Below, piece after piece: positions 8,955 through 18,937 of a stretch of 64,000 bases of DNA. The DNA comes from JBCFAY01 sp038562375 (GTDB taxonomy: Bacteria > Bacillota > Clostridia > Christensenellales > CAG-138). The notes beneath the pieces were generated by a model. That model did not search any database and was not told where the DNA came from. It was given only the letters and a program-made list of their open reading frames with translations. The stretch is from NCBI GenBank assembly GCA_038562375.1, contig JBCFAY010000001.1:242792-306791 (forward strand), in the 5' to 3' direction. How positions within the stretch are numbered: position 1 is the first letter of the stretch; each line of letters starts with the position of its first letter. The translations under genes were made by a program, and so were the position numbers.

Positions 8955-8981
8955 AAAAACGGCGCAGGAAATTCCTGCGCC
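8955..8981 (-). terminator. terminator of the SASP gene
   Basis: On the minus strand GGCGCAGGAA pairs with TTCCTGCGCC and is followed by GTTTTT. It lies 17 bases after the last SASP gene. Confidence 0.85.
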
Positions 8982-8997
8982 GATATTGTATACTATG

Positions 8998-9219
8998 TTA
9001 CTGCATGTTGTTGATCGCGTACTGGATCATGCGCTTAACCATCTCGCCGCCGATCGAACCGGCCTCGCGGGAAGTCAGATCGCCGTTGTACCCCTGTTTC
9101 AAATTCACGTTCAGGGAACCGGCTACCTCGCTCTTGAATCCTGCGAGCTTGGCCTTGGCCTGGCCGCTGGAGCCCGAGCTGCCGGAGCTTCCGGAACCGC
9201 TGCTGGAACCGCTATACAT
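8998..9219 (-). CDS. alpha/beta-type small acid-soluble spore protein
   Basis: A 73-residue SASP. A Ser/Gly linker (residues 2-20) is followed by the conserved core: LAGFKSEVAGSLNVNL near the spore-protease region, then GYNGDLTSREAGSIGGEMVK and a C-terminal helix. In spores these proteins coat DNA, switch it toward A-form and protect it from UV, and are degraded by Gpr at germination. The start follows AGGAGGTGAAAC. It is third in a tandem set of three and nearly identical in its core to the neighbour at 9264. Confidence 0.95.
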   Translation of the reverse strand: MYSGSSSGSGSSGSSGSSGQAKAKLAGFKSEVAGSLNVNLKQGYNGDLTSREAGSIGGEMVKRMIQYAINNMQ

Positions 9220-9263
9220 CTAGTTTCACCTCCTCCAAATAGATTTCAATGACAAAGCTGTCA

Positions 9264-9485
9264 TTACTTCATGTTGTTTTCCGCATACTGGATCATGCGC
9301 TTGACCATCTCACCGCCGATTGAACCGGCTTCACGAGAGGTTAGGTCACCGTTGTAACCCTGCTTCAAATTCACATTGAGCGAACTTGCCACCTCGTTTT
9401 TGAAGCTGGCGAGCTTGGCCTTGGATTCGCCGCTGCTGCCGCTGGAGCCCGAAGAACTGCCGGAGCTGCTGGAACTGCCTATCAT
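9264..9485 (-). CDS. alpha/beta-type small acid-soluble spore protein
   Basis: A 73-residue SASP. The core reads LASFKNEVASSLNVNL and then GYNGDLTSREAGSIGGEMVK, behind a Ser/Gly-rich N terminus (MIGSSSSSGSSSGSSGSSGE). It differs from the 8998-9219 copy mostly in the linker and a few core residues, so the two are recent duplicates. Start after AAAAGGAGGTGAAAC. It would be expressed in the forespore. No sigma-G promoter could be assigned by eye. Confidence 0.95.
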   Translation of the reverse strand: MIGSSSSSGSSSGSSGSSGESKAKLASFKNEVASSLNVNLKQGYNGDLTSREAGSIGGEMVKRMIQYAENNMK

Positions 9486-9531
9486 TTAGTTTCACCTCCT
9501 TTTCGATGGGGTCCGTCCAAACAAGGATGCT

Positions 9532-9729
9532 TTACTTCATGTTGTCTTTAGCATACTGAACCATGCGCTTGACCATCTCCCCGCCGACAGAACCGGCTTC
9601 ACGGGAGGTAAGGTCGCCGTTGTACCCTTCCTTGAGGTTGACATTCAGAGAATTGGCAATCTCCATCTTGAACGAATCAAGCTTTTGTCTCGCCTCGGGA
9701 ACAAGGACTCGATTCCTGCCTCTGGACAT
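9532..9729 (-). CDS. alpha/beta-type small acid-soluble spore protein
   Basis: A 65-residue SASP, the most divergent of the three. The N terminus is basic (MSRGRNRVLVPEARQKLDS) instead of Ser/Gly-rich, and the core is FKMEIANSLNVNLKEGYNGD with TSREAGSVGGEMVKRM. Start after AAGGAGGTGTAAAA. First gene of the tandem set. The intergenic gaps of about 45 bases each hold a new ribosome binding site but no terminator, so co-transcription is likely. Confidence 0.95.
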   Translation of the reverse strand: MSRGRNRVLVPEARQKLDSFKMEIANSLNVNLKEGYNGDLTSREAGSVGGEMVKRMVQYAKDNMK

Positions 9730-9910
9730 TTTTACACCTCCTTAATTGGATGTGGTATTAATGTGTCCATTCATTTGCCCATTATGTTTGGAAATATATT
9801 GCTCAAAATGAAAACCGCTGGTCAAATTGAAACTTCGATAGGTTCATCCTTTGCAAAGAACCGTTTCAACATGCAAAAAAATATAAACTTTTTTATTCGA
9901 AAAATATAGA

Positions 9911-9948
9911 AATAAAAACAGCGCCGCCCACAATCGTTGCGGCGGCGC
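9911..9948 (-). terminator. terminator of the asp23-fakA-recG operon
   Basis: On the minus strand GCGCCGCC pairs with GGCGGCGC across a 12-base loop and is followed by TGTTTTTATTT. It lies 17 bases after the recG stop. Confidence 0.85.
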
Positions 9949-9965
9949 ATATCGCACGGGAAACA

Positions 9966-11981
<2,016 letters not shown>

Positions 11982-11995
11982 TCCGCCGGGCTCCC

Positions 11996-13636
11996 TTATT
12001 CCACCGAAACGTAATAATAGTATAATGGCTGGCCGCCATACTGGATGATGAACTCGGCGTCCGGGTACTGCTTTTCGAGGCTTTCGACAAGCGCCTTCGC
12101 GTTGCCTTCGTCCACGTTCTCGCCGTAGAACAGCGTCACGATGCAGTCCTTTTCGCCTTTGCGTTCGATCATCTTATGGATCAGCTCCTCGGAGATGCCG
12201 TCCACGCTCTCGCCGACGCTGACGATATCCCCGTCCAGCAGCGCGATGATATCGCCCGCCTCGATCTTGGTGCCGTTGAAGGACGTGTTGCGCACGGCGT
12301 AGGTCACGGAGCCTGAAATGATGCTCTGGTACGCGTCTTTGATGCGCTCCTCGTTTTCCTTCGGCGGAAGCTCGGGATTAAAAGCCAGCACGCCCGATAT
12401 GCCCTGCATGATGTCGTGCGTCGGTATGATGATCACGTTGCGGTCGGAAAGCTCCGCCGCCTGCTTCGCCGCGAGCACGACGTTCGAATTGTTCGGGAAA
12501 ACGTACACATTGCGCGCGTTGACCTTGCGGATGGTCTTGGCGATGGTGTCGATGCTCGGGTTCATGGTCTGCCCGCCCTCGATGATCGCGTTGACGCCCA
12601 AATCCGTGAATACGCCGGAGAGCCCTTCGCCCGCGCTGACGGCGACGAGCGCGTATTCCTTCTCATTCTTTTTGAGGTTCTCGAGGATCTCGCGGTTCTG
12701 CTCGCGCATGTTCTCGATCTTGACGCGGTCGACCTCTCCAAGTCTTAGCGCAAGCTGAAGGATCTTTCCGGGAGCGTTCGAGTGCACATGGATCTTGATC
12801 ATGCCGGCGTCGTAAGCGACGACGGCCGAATCTCCGATGCGCGCGAACTTCTCCTGGAGTTTTTCGAGCTCCGCCTCCTGAAAGGACTCGTTCAGATGCG
12901 TGATGAAAAACTCCGTGCAGTACGCGAACTTGATGCTGTCCGTATCCTCGAAGCTGAAATTGTCGTCCTCAAGGGCGGTCTGCTCCTTGGGCACGACCTC
13001 ATCGATATCGTCGATCTCCTCGCCGTCGATCACCATTTTAAAACCCCGATAGATCGTGAGAAGGCCCTTACCGCCCGAATCGATGACCCCGGCCTCCTTG
13101 AGCACGGGCAGCAGATCCGGCGTGATCGCGAGCGCCGCCTCGCCCTTTTCGAGCATGACGTCGATGAGCTTATAGACGTTCGCTCCGGCGTTGCACGCCT
13201 CGGTGACCGCCTCGGAGATCATGCGCGCGACCGTGAGCATCGTGCCTTCCTTGGGCTTCATGACGGCCTTATAGGCGGCTTCCGAGCCCATGGCGAGCGC
13301 CGCCGCGAGCTGTTTCGCACCGAGCTCCTCCTCGTCCTTGAGGGCGCGCGCAAAGCCGCGGAACAATTGCGATAAGATGACGCCGGAGTTGCCCCGCGCG
13401 CCCTTGAGCGCCCCGAGCGATGCGGCGTTTGCGACATCCGACACCGCGCCGGATTCCACGTTCTTGATTTCCTTGACCGCGCTCTGCATGGTCATGGACA
13501 TGTTGGTGCCGGTATCCCCATCCGGTACGGGGAAAACGTTGAGCGCGTCGATCGTCGATTTATTTTTTTCGAGCAGCGCCGCTCCGGTGACCATCATGTC
13601 CCGGAACATGGCGCCACTGATGGTTAGTTCACTCAA
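11996..13636 (-). CDS. DAK2-domain fatty-acid-kinase-like protein (FakA/YloV)
   Basis: A 546-residue protein. The N-terminal DAK2 phosphatase/kinase-like domain has FRDMMVTGAALLEKNK, NVFPVPDGDTGTNM (metal/ATP binding), GARGNSGVILSQLFRG and SGGKGLLTIYRG. A long C-terminal region is typical of FakA/YloV. FakA phosphorylates fatty acids held by DegV-type FakB proteins for phospholipid synthesis. Start: TTG at 13636, eight bases after GGGAGG. A TTG 21 bases further upstream lies before the ribosome binding site and was rejected. It sits directly after the Asp23-like gene. No fakB is in the window. Confidence 0.93.
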   Translation of the reverse strand: MSELTISGAMFRDMMVTGAALLEKNKSTIDALNVFPVPDGDTGTNMSMTMQSAVKEIKNVESGAVSDVANAASLGALKGARGNSGVILSQLFRGFARALKDEEELGAKQLAAALAMGSEAAYKAVMKPKEGTMLTVARMISEAVTEACNAGANVYKLIDVMLEKGEAALAITPDLLPVLKEAGVIDSGGKGLLTIYRGFKMVIDGEEIDDIDEVVPKEQTALEDDNFSFEDTDSIKFAYCTEFFITHLNESFQEAELEKLQEKFARIGDSAVVAYDAGMIKIHVHSNAPGKILQLALRLGEVDRVKIENMREQNREILENLKKNEKEYALVAVSAGEGLSGVFTDLGVNAIIEGGQTMNPSIDTIAKTIRKVNARNVYVFPNNSNVVLAAKQAAELSDRNVIIIPTHDIMQGISGVLAFNPELPPKENEERIKDAYQSIISGSVTYAVRNTSFNGTKIEAGDIIALLDGDIVSVGESVDGISEELIHKMIERKGEKDCIVTLFYGENVDEGNAKALVESLEKQYPDAEFIIQYGGQPLYYYYVSVE

Positions 13637-13662
13637 TTTCAATACCTCCCAAAGCAATCCGC

Positions 13663-14019
13663 TTAGACGCGTATCGCTTCAACATGGATGTTCACGTTGC
13701 GCACTGTAAGGCCGGTCATTTCGTTGACCCTATAGCGAACGTTCTGCATCGCGTTTTGCGCTACCGCCGGAAGCGAAACGCCGTACTCAAGCGTCACATA
13801 CAGATCGATATCCACCGCATCCCCGGATTCGAGCGTCGTGACCTTGATCCCGCGCTTGAGGTTATCCCCCCCAACGAATTGTACAAACGTATCGGACGCG
13901 CGCTTCGCGCTCATAGCGACGATCCCGTAATTCTCCGTCGCCGCGTACCCGGCGATGCTCGCGATCAAATCCTCGCCCATTGCGATCTTGCCCAGTTCAT
14001 TTACAATGACGCCCGGCAT
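13663..14019 (-). CDS. Asp23/Gls24 family envelope stress protein (YloU-like)
   Basis: A 118-residue Asp23 protein. It starts GVIVNELGKIAMGEDLIASI, has the central DLYVTLEYGVSLPAVAQN segment and ends VRNVNIHVEAIRV, as the family does. Asp23 proteins are cytosolic or membrane-tethered alkaline-shock/envelope-stress proteins. The one beside fakA/yloV is a conserved Firmicutes neighbour. Good AGGAGG eight bases before the ATG. Probably the first gene of the asp23-fakA-recG operon. Confidence 0.93.
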   Translation of the reverse strand: MPGVIVNELGKIAMGEDLIASIAGYAATENYGIVAMSAKRASDTFVQFVGGDNLKRGIKVTTLESGDAVDIDLYVTLEYGVSLPAVAQNAMQNVRYRVNEMTGLTVRNVNIHVEAIRV

Positions 14020-14049
14020 ATGATTCCCTCCTTTTGCCTTGATGAATAA

Positions 14050-14307
14050 AGTATAGATAAATCCAGTCTTATTATTCTAACGCATCATGGCCTACAGATC
14101 AAGAAATATCGGTTGTTACAAGCCTTGTCGCAGGCCGGCCCGCCTGGAAATTTGAAATATTTTTTCTTTGGATTCTTTTTTTTGTGCATATTGTTGCGTT
14201 GTTTTTTAGCAAAAAAAGCGCGTGCGCGGCCGTGAGCGCCCGTGCGCCGGCGCTTTTGGGGCGCTAGGCCGCCGTTTCCCATAAGATCATCTGACAATCG
14301 TTGGATA
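14050..14307. other. intergenic region upstream of the leader RNA
   Basis: No gene is supported between asp23 and the promoter at 14308. A minus-strand frame (14085-14297) is basic and low complexity and lacks a ribosome binding site. Poly-T tracts and GC-rich stem-like stretches are present, but I could not assign them. Confidence 0.4.
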
Positions 14308-14336
14308 TTGACAAAAACATCATTCTACTATATACT
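14308..14336 (+). promoter_or_regulatory. sigma-A-type promoter for leader RNA
   Basis: TTGACA at 14308-14313, a 17-base spacer and TATACT at 14331-14336. This is close to the sigma-A consensus. Transcription should begin near 14343, about 225 bases before the amidohydrolase start. Confidence 0.85.
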
Positions 14337-14342
14337 CAGGAT

Positions 14343-14500
14343 GTTCATCATAAGCAGTTGCGCTATGCCCTATTGAGGATACGGGAGTATCCGCAGAACC
14401 GCTGTGGCAGCCGGGAACTGAGCGGTAAACGATGGGATTATATGCTGGCGCGATCGTTGGGAGAAGCACCGGCCTTTTAAAAGGCTATGCTTCTTTTTTT
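14343..14500 (+). ncRNA. structured 5' leader with intrinsic terminator (candidate riboswitch, class unassigned)
   Basis: Between a strong promoter and the amidohydrolase gene lies about 155 nt of potential structured RNA. A hairpin GGATAC-GGGA-GTATCC and a second one ACCGCT...AGCGGT appear to be closed by a stem pairing CCC(T)ATTG with CGATGGG and, outside it, TTGCGC with GCGCGA. This gives a three-way junction. It is followed by a textbook terminator hairpin (14462-14493) and seven T, which places it as a transcription attenuator 68 bases before the coding sequence. I could not match it to purine, cobalamin, TPP, SAM, guanidine-I or T-box consensus motifs. The pairing was found by eye. Confidence 0.6.
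14462..14500 (+). terminator. intrinsic terminator of the leader RNA
   Basis: AGAAGCA-cc-GGCCTTTT pairs with AAAAGGC-ta-TGCTTCT, and the run TTTTTTT follows. Its position before rather than after the gene indicates attenuation. Confidence 0.9.
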
Positions 14501-14568
14501 GTCCACTGCTACATGATGGCTTTCTTTGATGAAGTTGTCAACGTATCAATAAAATAAGGAGGAATAGT

Positions 14569-15882
14569 ATGGCTGCGACAATTCTAAAAGGCAGTTATCT
14601 CATGACTCGCGACGGCATTAAAAAAGACTGGGGACTTAAGATCCAAGACAACCGCATCGTCCAGGTCGGTCCGAACGCCTCGCTCGCCGTTTCCGCGGAC
14701 GACAAGGTGATCGACGCCACGGGTCGGCTCATCGCGCCGGGCTTCGTCAATGGACACATGCACATGTACGGTCTTCTCTCCCACGGCATCACCGCCGAGG
14801 CGCTCGTTACGGAATTTTCAAGCTTCCTTGAGGATTATTGGTGGCCCTACGTCGAAAACCGCATCGACCATGACCTCGCGAAGATCACGACCGAGTGGTC
14901 CTGCGTCGAGATGATCGATTCGGGCATCACGAGCTTTACCGACGTGCTCGAGGGACCCAAGTCCATCCCCGGCGCGCTCGAGGTCGAAGCCGAGATCGTC
15001 CGCAAAGCCGGTCTTCGCGCATTCCTCACGTTTGAAGCCTGCCAGCGCATGAGCGAGGAAAACGCCCAGCTCGGCTTGGAGGAAAACGCAAATTTCGTTA
15101 AGAATAACAATAAGGAAGGCAACCTCGTCCAGGGCATGATGAGCGTGCACACGCTCTTCACCGGCGACAAGGAATACATGAAGAAGGCCAAGAAGATGGC
15201 GGACGAGCTGGGGTGCGACATCCATATGCACCTGAGCGAGAGCGTATTCGAGCCCGGCTGGACGCAGGAGCATTACGGACAGTGGCCGGTGGACGTCTAC
15301 GAGGAAATCGGCTATATGGACAAGAACGTGTTCGCGTCCCAGTGCGTACAGATGCAGCCGCACGAGATCGACATCATGGCAAAGCGCGGCGCGCGCGCGA
15401 TCCATATGCCCCTGTCCAACTGCGAGGTCGGCGGCGGCGTGGCGCCCGTGTCCACCATGCTTGAAAAGGGCATGAAGGTCGCGCTCGGCACCGACGGATA
15501 CATCAACAACTTCTTTGAGGTCATGCGCGGCGCGTTCCTGATCCATAAGGCCTACCAGCAGAACCCGATGGTCATGCCCGCCAAGGACGTTTACGCGATG
15601 GCGACGTGGCTGGGCGCCGAGGCCATGGGCATCCCCGACGCGGGCCGCCTCGAGGAAGGCTGCCTCGCCGACGTGATCACGATTGACCTGGACACGCCGA
15701 CGCCCATCAACGAGCACAACGTCTACGACCAGTTGATCCTCTTCCGCAATCCGCAGAACGTCAACGACGTGATCGTGGACGGGAAGTTGCTCAAGAAGGA
15801 CAAGGAGCTTCTGACGCTGGACGCCCCGCGCATCAAAGAGGAGCTGCGCGAGAAATCCGCCCGCTTCTGGACCGGCAAATAA
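14569..15882 (+). CDS. metal-dependent amidohydrolase (SsnA/guanine-deaminase/TRZ-ATZ type)
   Basis: A 437-residue cytosolic amidohydrolase. Metal ligands visible: GFVNGHMHMYG (HxH at 63/65), the later HMHLSES histidine, and the ALGTDG aspartate near 306. NCEVGGGVAPV is the usual TRZ/ATZ loop. Length and the C-terminal DTPTPINEHN segment resemble SsnA, a protein linked to purine catabolism with selenium-dependent molybdenum hydroxylases. Relatives deaminate guanine, 8-oxoguanine or triazines. Strong AAGGAGGAATAGT before ATG. Expression is probably controlled by the attenuator upstream. The oxidoreductase downstream suggests a ring-reduction/hydrolysis pathway. The substrate is not determined. 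Confidence 0.85.
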   Translation: MAATILKGSYLMTRDGIKKDWGLKIQDNRIVQVGPNASLAVSADDKVIDATGRLIAPGFVNGHMHMYGLLSHGITAEALVTEFSSFLEDYWWPYVENRIDHDLAKITTEWSCVEMIDSGITSFTDVLEGPKSIPGALEVEAEIVRKAGLRAFLTFEACQRMSEENAQLGLEENANFVKNNNKEGNLVQGMMSVHTLFTGDKEYMKKAKKMADELGCDIHMHLSESVFEPGWTQEHYGQWPVDVYEEIGYMDKNVFASQCVQMQPHEIDIMAKRGARAIHMPLSNCEVGGGVAPVSTMLEKGMKVALGTDGYINNFFEVMRGAFLIHKAYQQNPMVMPAKDVYAMATWLGAEAMGIPDAGRLEEGCLADVITIDLDTPTPINEHNVYDQLILFRNPQNVNDVIVDGKLLKKDKELLTLDAPRIKEELREKSARFWTGK

Positions 15883-15895
15883 ATCACGGGTTTTT

Positions 15896-15923
15896 GGCGG
15901 CGCGACGCTGAACGCCGCCTTTT
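15896..15923 (+). terminator. hairpin between amidohydrolase and oxidoreductase genes
   Basis: GGCGGCG pairs with CGCCGCC across a ten-base loop, followed by TTTT. It may be a partial terminator that lowers expression of the second gene. Confidence 0.6.
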
Positions 15924-15976
15924 ATACCAGCCAAACCAATACTTCGACCCCAAATATGATGATGAGGTGAGTTGCT

Positions 15977-18523
15977 TTGTTCAAGACTGAAAACTGTAAA
16001 GGCGCGGATATTTCCACGACCCTGTGCGGCATTAAGCTTCGCACGCCGTATATTCTGACCTCCGGTCCCCTTTCCTACGCCGCGGAAGGACTCATCCGCG
16101 CGCACCAGGCGGGCTGCGGCGCCGTCGTCACCAAGACGATCCGCCTCGCCCGCGCGATCAACCCCGCGAACCATATCGGACGCCTCGGTGAAACCTCGCT
16201 GATCAACTGCGAGAAGTGGGCCGATTCCGATCCGGATCTGTGGTACAACCGCGAGATCCCGATGACCAAGGCCGCGGGCGCGGTCGTCATCGGCTCGGTC
16301 GGCCATACCCCGCAGGAGGCGAGGGCCATCGTCGAGGACGTCGAGCGCGCGGGAGCGGACATCATCGAGCTCGTTTCCTATGCCGAGGAGACGCTGCTTC
16401 CGATGCTCGAGTTCACCCGCGACCACGTCAAGATCCCGATCATCTGCAAGCTCTCCGCCAACTGGCCCGACCCGGTGGGCACGGCCATCAGGTGCATCGA
16501 GCGCGGCGCGGCGGGCATCTGCGCGATCGACTCGATCGGGCCGACCCTCAAGATCGATATCAAGAACGCGCGTCCCGAGATGATGGGCGCCGGCGGCTAC
16601 GGCTGGATGTCCGGCGAGGCGATCCGCCCCATCTCCCTGCGCATCAACTCCGAAATCGCACGCCAGAAGCCCGGTTTCGAGAACCTGTACGGCTCCGGCG
16701 GCTGCATGAGCGCGGAGCACGCGGTCGAGTTCCTGATGGTCGGCTGCAACTCCGTTGGCGTGTGCTCCGTGGGCATCATCCGCGATGTGGAATACATCGA
16801 GCAGATGTGCTACGACCTGTCCAAGCTCCTCAAAAAGCTCGGCTATAATAACCTCGACGAGGTGCGCGGCAAGGCGCTCGATAAGTTCCCGACCAAGGAC
16901 ATCGTCTCGGTGCTCGGCTTCAACTACCAGCCCTACTACGCCCCCTGCCAGGAAGCCTGCCCGGCCGGCGTAAACGTGCCGCAGTATGTCGACGAAGTGC
17001 GCCGCGGGCGCTATACGGACGCGTACAACACGGTGTCCGTCACAAACCCCCTGCCCTCGATCTGCGGCCGCGTGTGCGACCATCCGTGCGAAGCCCAGTG
17101 CCGCCGCGGCGAAACGGATGAGCCCATCCAGATCCGCCTGCTCAAGCGCACCGCTTCCGATAAGACCCATGAGGCGTTCGGCGACAATCTGCCGATCCCG
17201 CTCTGCAAGCCCTCCAACGGTAAGAAGGTGGCGATCGTCGGTTCCGGCCCCGCCGGCCTCTCCGCGGCCTACTACCTAGCCAAGCAGGGCTACGGCGTCA
17301 AGATCTTCGAATCCCTGCCCGTCGCGGGCGGTATGCTCGCCGTGGGCATCCCCGACTACCGCCTGCCCAAGGATACGCTGCAGAGCGAAATCCGCCGCAT
17401 CGAGCGCATGGGCGTCGAGATCCGCACCGGCGTGACCATCGGCAAGGACTTTACGCTCGGCGACCTGCGCGAACAGGGCTTTGACAGCATACTGCTCGCC
17501 ACCGGCGCGCACGGCGATCCCGCCGTCGACATGCCCGGCAAGGAGTTCGCGATCTCCGGCATCAAGTTCCTGCGCGACGTCAACCTCGGCCAGGCCGCGA
17601 GCCTTAACGGCAAGAAGGTCGTCGTTATCGGCGGCGGCAATGTCGCGGTCGACGCCGCCCGCTGCGCGAGGCGCATCGGCGCTGCTGATGTGACCATCGC
17701 ATACCGCCGCACGCGCGACGAGATGCCCGCGTACGCCGAAGAGGTCGCGCACGCCGAGGAAGAAGGTGTGAAGATCCTATTCCTCGCGGCTCCAGCGAAG
17801 GTCGAGGAAGGCGCCCTCTTCTACAGCCCGATGAAGCTCGGTGAACCCGACGCGAGCGGCCGCAGGAAGCCCGTCGCCTCCGGCGAGGCCGATGTGAAGA
17901 TCAGCGCGGACGTCGTGATCCTCGCGACCGGCCAGAAGATCGTCGAAGGCCTGATCCCCGCGAAGAACGCGAGCGCGCACTTCAAGTATAAGACCGTCGA
18001 GAACGACGTCTACTATGCGGGCGACTGCTACACCGGTCCCGCCAGCGTGATAAAGGCGATCGCCGCGGGCCGCGACGCCGCCGCAGAGATCGATCTGAGC
18101 CTCGGCGGAAGCGGCAAGGTGATGGATCCCGAGAAGGTCTGCTCGCTGCGCCTCTCGCCGATCGCGCACGACCACATCGCGCGCAAGCAGCCCGAGTACA
18201 TCTGCAAGGAGTGCCGCGTGCCCGGCTTTAGCGAGGTCGAGCTCGGCCTTCGTGAGAACGACGCCCGCGACGAAGCGGAACGCTGCCTCAAATGCGGCTG
18301 CATCAACTGCCAGCGCTGCGTGGCGGTCTGCTCCTACGACGCGCGCAAGCTCGAGTTCCCGATCATGACCGTGGACGAGAAGGAATGCCGCAGCTGCGGC
18401 GCCTGCGTCAGCGTCTGCCCGACCGGCGCGCTGACCGGCTTCGTCAAGCCGCAGACGGATGACGATCGCGCCCGCGAGGCCGAATCCATCGCCTTCTACG
18501 CGCAGTTCAGCTCCGGCCATTGA
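15977..18523 (+). CDS. DHOD/DPD-like - GltD-like - ferredoxin fusion oxidoreductase
   Basis: An 848-residue multi-cofactor enzyme. Residues about 1-310 form a dihydroorotate/dihydropyrimidine-dehydrogenase (FMN barrel) domain: TPYILTSGPL, KLSANWPDP, YGSGGCMSAEHAVEFLMVG. Residues about 330-390 hold GltD-type Fe-S cysteines (CQEACPAGVNVP, CGRVCDHPCEAQCRRG). Residues about 410-710 are the FAD/NAD(P)H module with VAIVGSGPAGLSAAYYLA and VVVIGGGNVAVDAARCA. The C terminus has two ferredoxin motifs (CINCQRCVAVC and CRSCGACVSVCP). Together they suggest NAD(P)H-dependent reduction (or oxidation) of a pyrimidine/purine-like ring. Eukaryotic DPD has the same modules but with the GltD part first. The start is TTG at 15977 after GAGGTGA. 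No membrane segment. Confidence 0.88.
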   Translation: MFKTENCKGADISTTLCGIKLRTPYILTSGPLSYAAEGLIRAHQAGCGAVVTKTIRLARAINPANHIGRLGETSLINCEKWADSDPDLWYNREIPMTKAAGAVVIGSVGHTPQEARAIVEDVERAGADIIELVSYAEETLLPMLEFTRDHVKIPIICKLSANWPDPVGTAIRCIERGAAGICAIDSIGPTLKIDIKNARPEMMGAGGYGWMSGEAIRPISLRINSEIARQKPGFENLYGSGGCMSAEHAVEFLMVGCNSVGVCSVGIIRDVEYIEQMCYDLSKLLKKLGYNNLDEVRGKALDKFPTKDIVSVLGFNYQPYYAPCQEACPAGVNVPQYVDEVRRGRYTDAYNTVSVTNPLPSICGRVCDHPCEAQCRRGETDEPIQIRLLKRTASDKTHEAFGDNLPIPLCKPSNGKKVAIVGSGPAGLSAAYYLAKQGYGVKIFESLPVAGGMLAVGIPDYRLPKDTLQSEIRRIERMGVEIRTGVTIGKDFTLGDLREQGFDSILLATGAHGDPAVDMPGKEFAISGIKFLRDVNLGQAASLNGKKVVVIGGGNVAVDAARCARRIGAADVTIAYRRTRDEMPAYAEEVAHAEEEGVKILFLAAPAKVEEGALFYSPMKLGEPDASGRRKPVASGEADVKISADVVILATGQKIVEGLIPAKNASAHFKYKTVENDVYYAGDCYTGPASVIKAIAAGRDAAAEIDLSLGGSGKVMDPEKVCSLRLSPIAHDHIARKQPEYICKECRVPGFSEVELGLRENDARDEAERCLKCGCINCQRCVAVCSYDARKLEFPIMTVDEKECRSCGACVSVCPTGALTGFVKPQTDDDRAREAESIAFYAQFSSGH

Positions 18524-18535
18524 TTTTAAAGCAAC

Positions 18536-18571
18536 AAGAAGAGGGGGACGGCTCAGCCGTCCCCTCTTCTT
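18536..18571 (+). terminator. terminator after the fusion oxidoreductase
   Basis: AAGAAGAGGGG..ACGGCT pairs with AGCCGTCCCCTCTTCTT with one bulged G, followed by ATTCTT. It lies 12 bases after the stop codon. Confidence 0.8.
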
Positions 18572-18638
18572 ATTCTTAAACTCTGTGTGCGTCGCCTAAA
18601 ACAGATTGTACGCCCGTTAAACAACGCTTAGCTAGCGA

Positions 18639-18845
18639 TCATTTTACCAGGTACAGCAGTTCGGAGGAAATATCCTTGGCGCACTGCGCGATATAATTGG
18701 CACCGCCGAGGCTTAGAAACAGCCTGCTGTCGACGGGCTTGATCGTACAGACCTTCGTCTGCCCGCTGTAGAGTTCAACGAATATGCTCCAGCCGGAATA
18801 CCCTCCAAACTCCGTAAAGCTTGCTGAGGCAGGAGGCCGGTATAG
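18639..18845 (-). pseudogene. C-terminal remnant of an unknown gene
   Basis: The minus strand encodes about 68 residues without a start (FGGYSGWSIFVELYSG, then VDSRLFLSLGGANYIAQCAK and a short tail ending LLYLVK-stop). Composition is protein-like (mixed hydrophobic/acidic), but a stop lies just upstream in this frame and an ATG in the next frame dies after four codons, so this looks like a truncated or frameshifted gene. I do not recognise the family. Confidence 0.35.
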
Positions 18846-18869
18846 TTTACAGGTTGTTCATCGTTATAC

Positions 18870-18900
18870 AAAAAGAGGACTGTTTTCACCGCCCTCTTTG
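18870..18900 (-). terminator. terminator of the MFS gene
   Basis: On the minus strand AAAGAGG pairs with CCTCTTT around an A-rich loop, followed by TTGT. It lies about 38 bases after the MFS stop. Confidence 0.6.
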
Positions 18901-18937
18901 CCGTTTGCGCAGATATCGTATGCCAAATAATCTTCCT

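Noticed and set aside
14085..14297. Minus-strand basic frame upstream of the leader RNA
   Set aside because: Low complexity (poly-Lys/Arg), no ribosome binding site, no family resemblance.
14343..14461. 6S RNA, SRP RNA or T-box leader
   Set aside because: No T-box TGGNACCGCG, no SRP GGAAG apical motif and no long 6S-type rod with a central bubble could be drawn.
15884..17170. Minus-strand frame of about 430 codons
   Set aside because: Antisense shadow of the DHOD-GltD fusion gene caused by GC-rich third positions.
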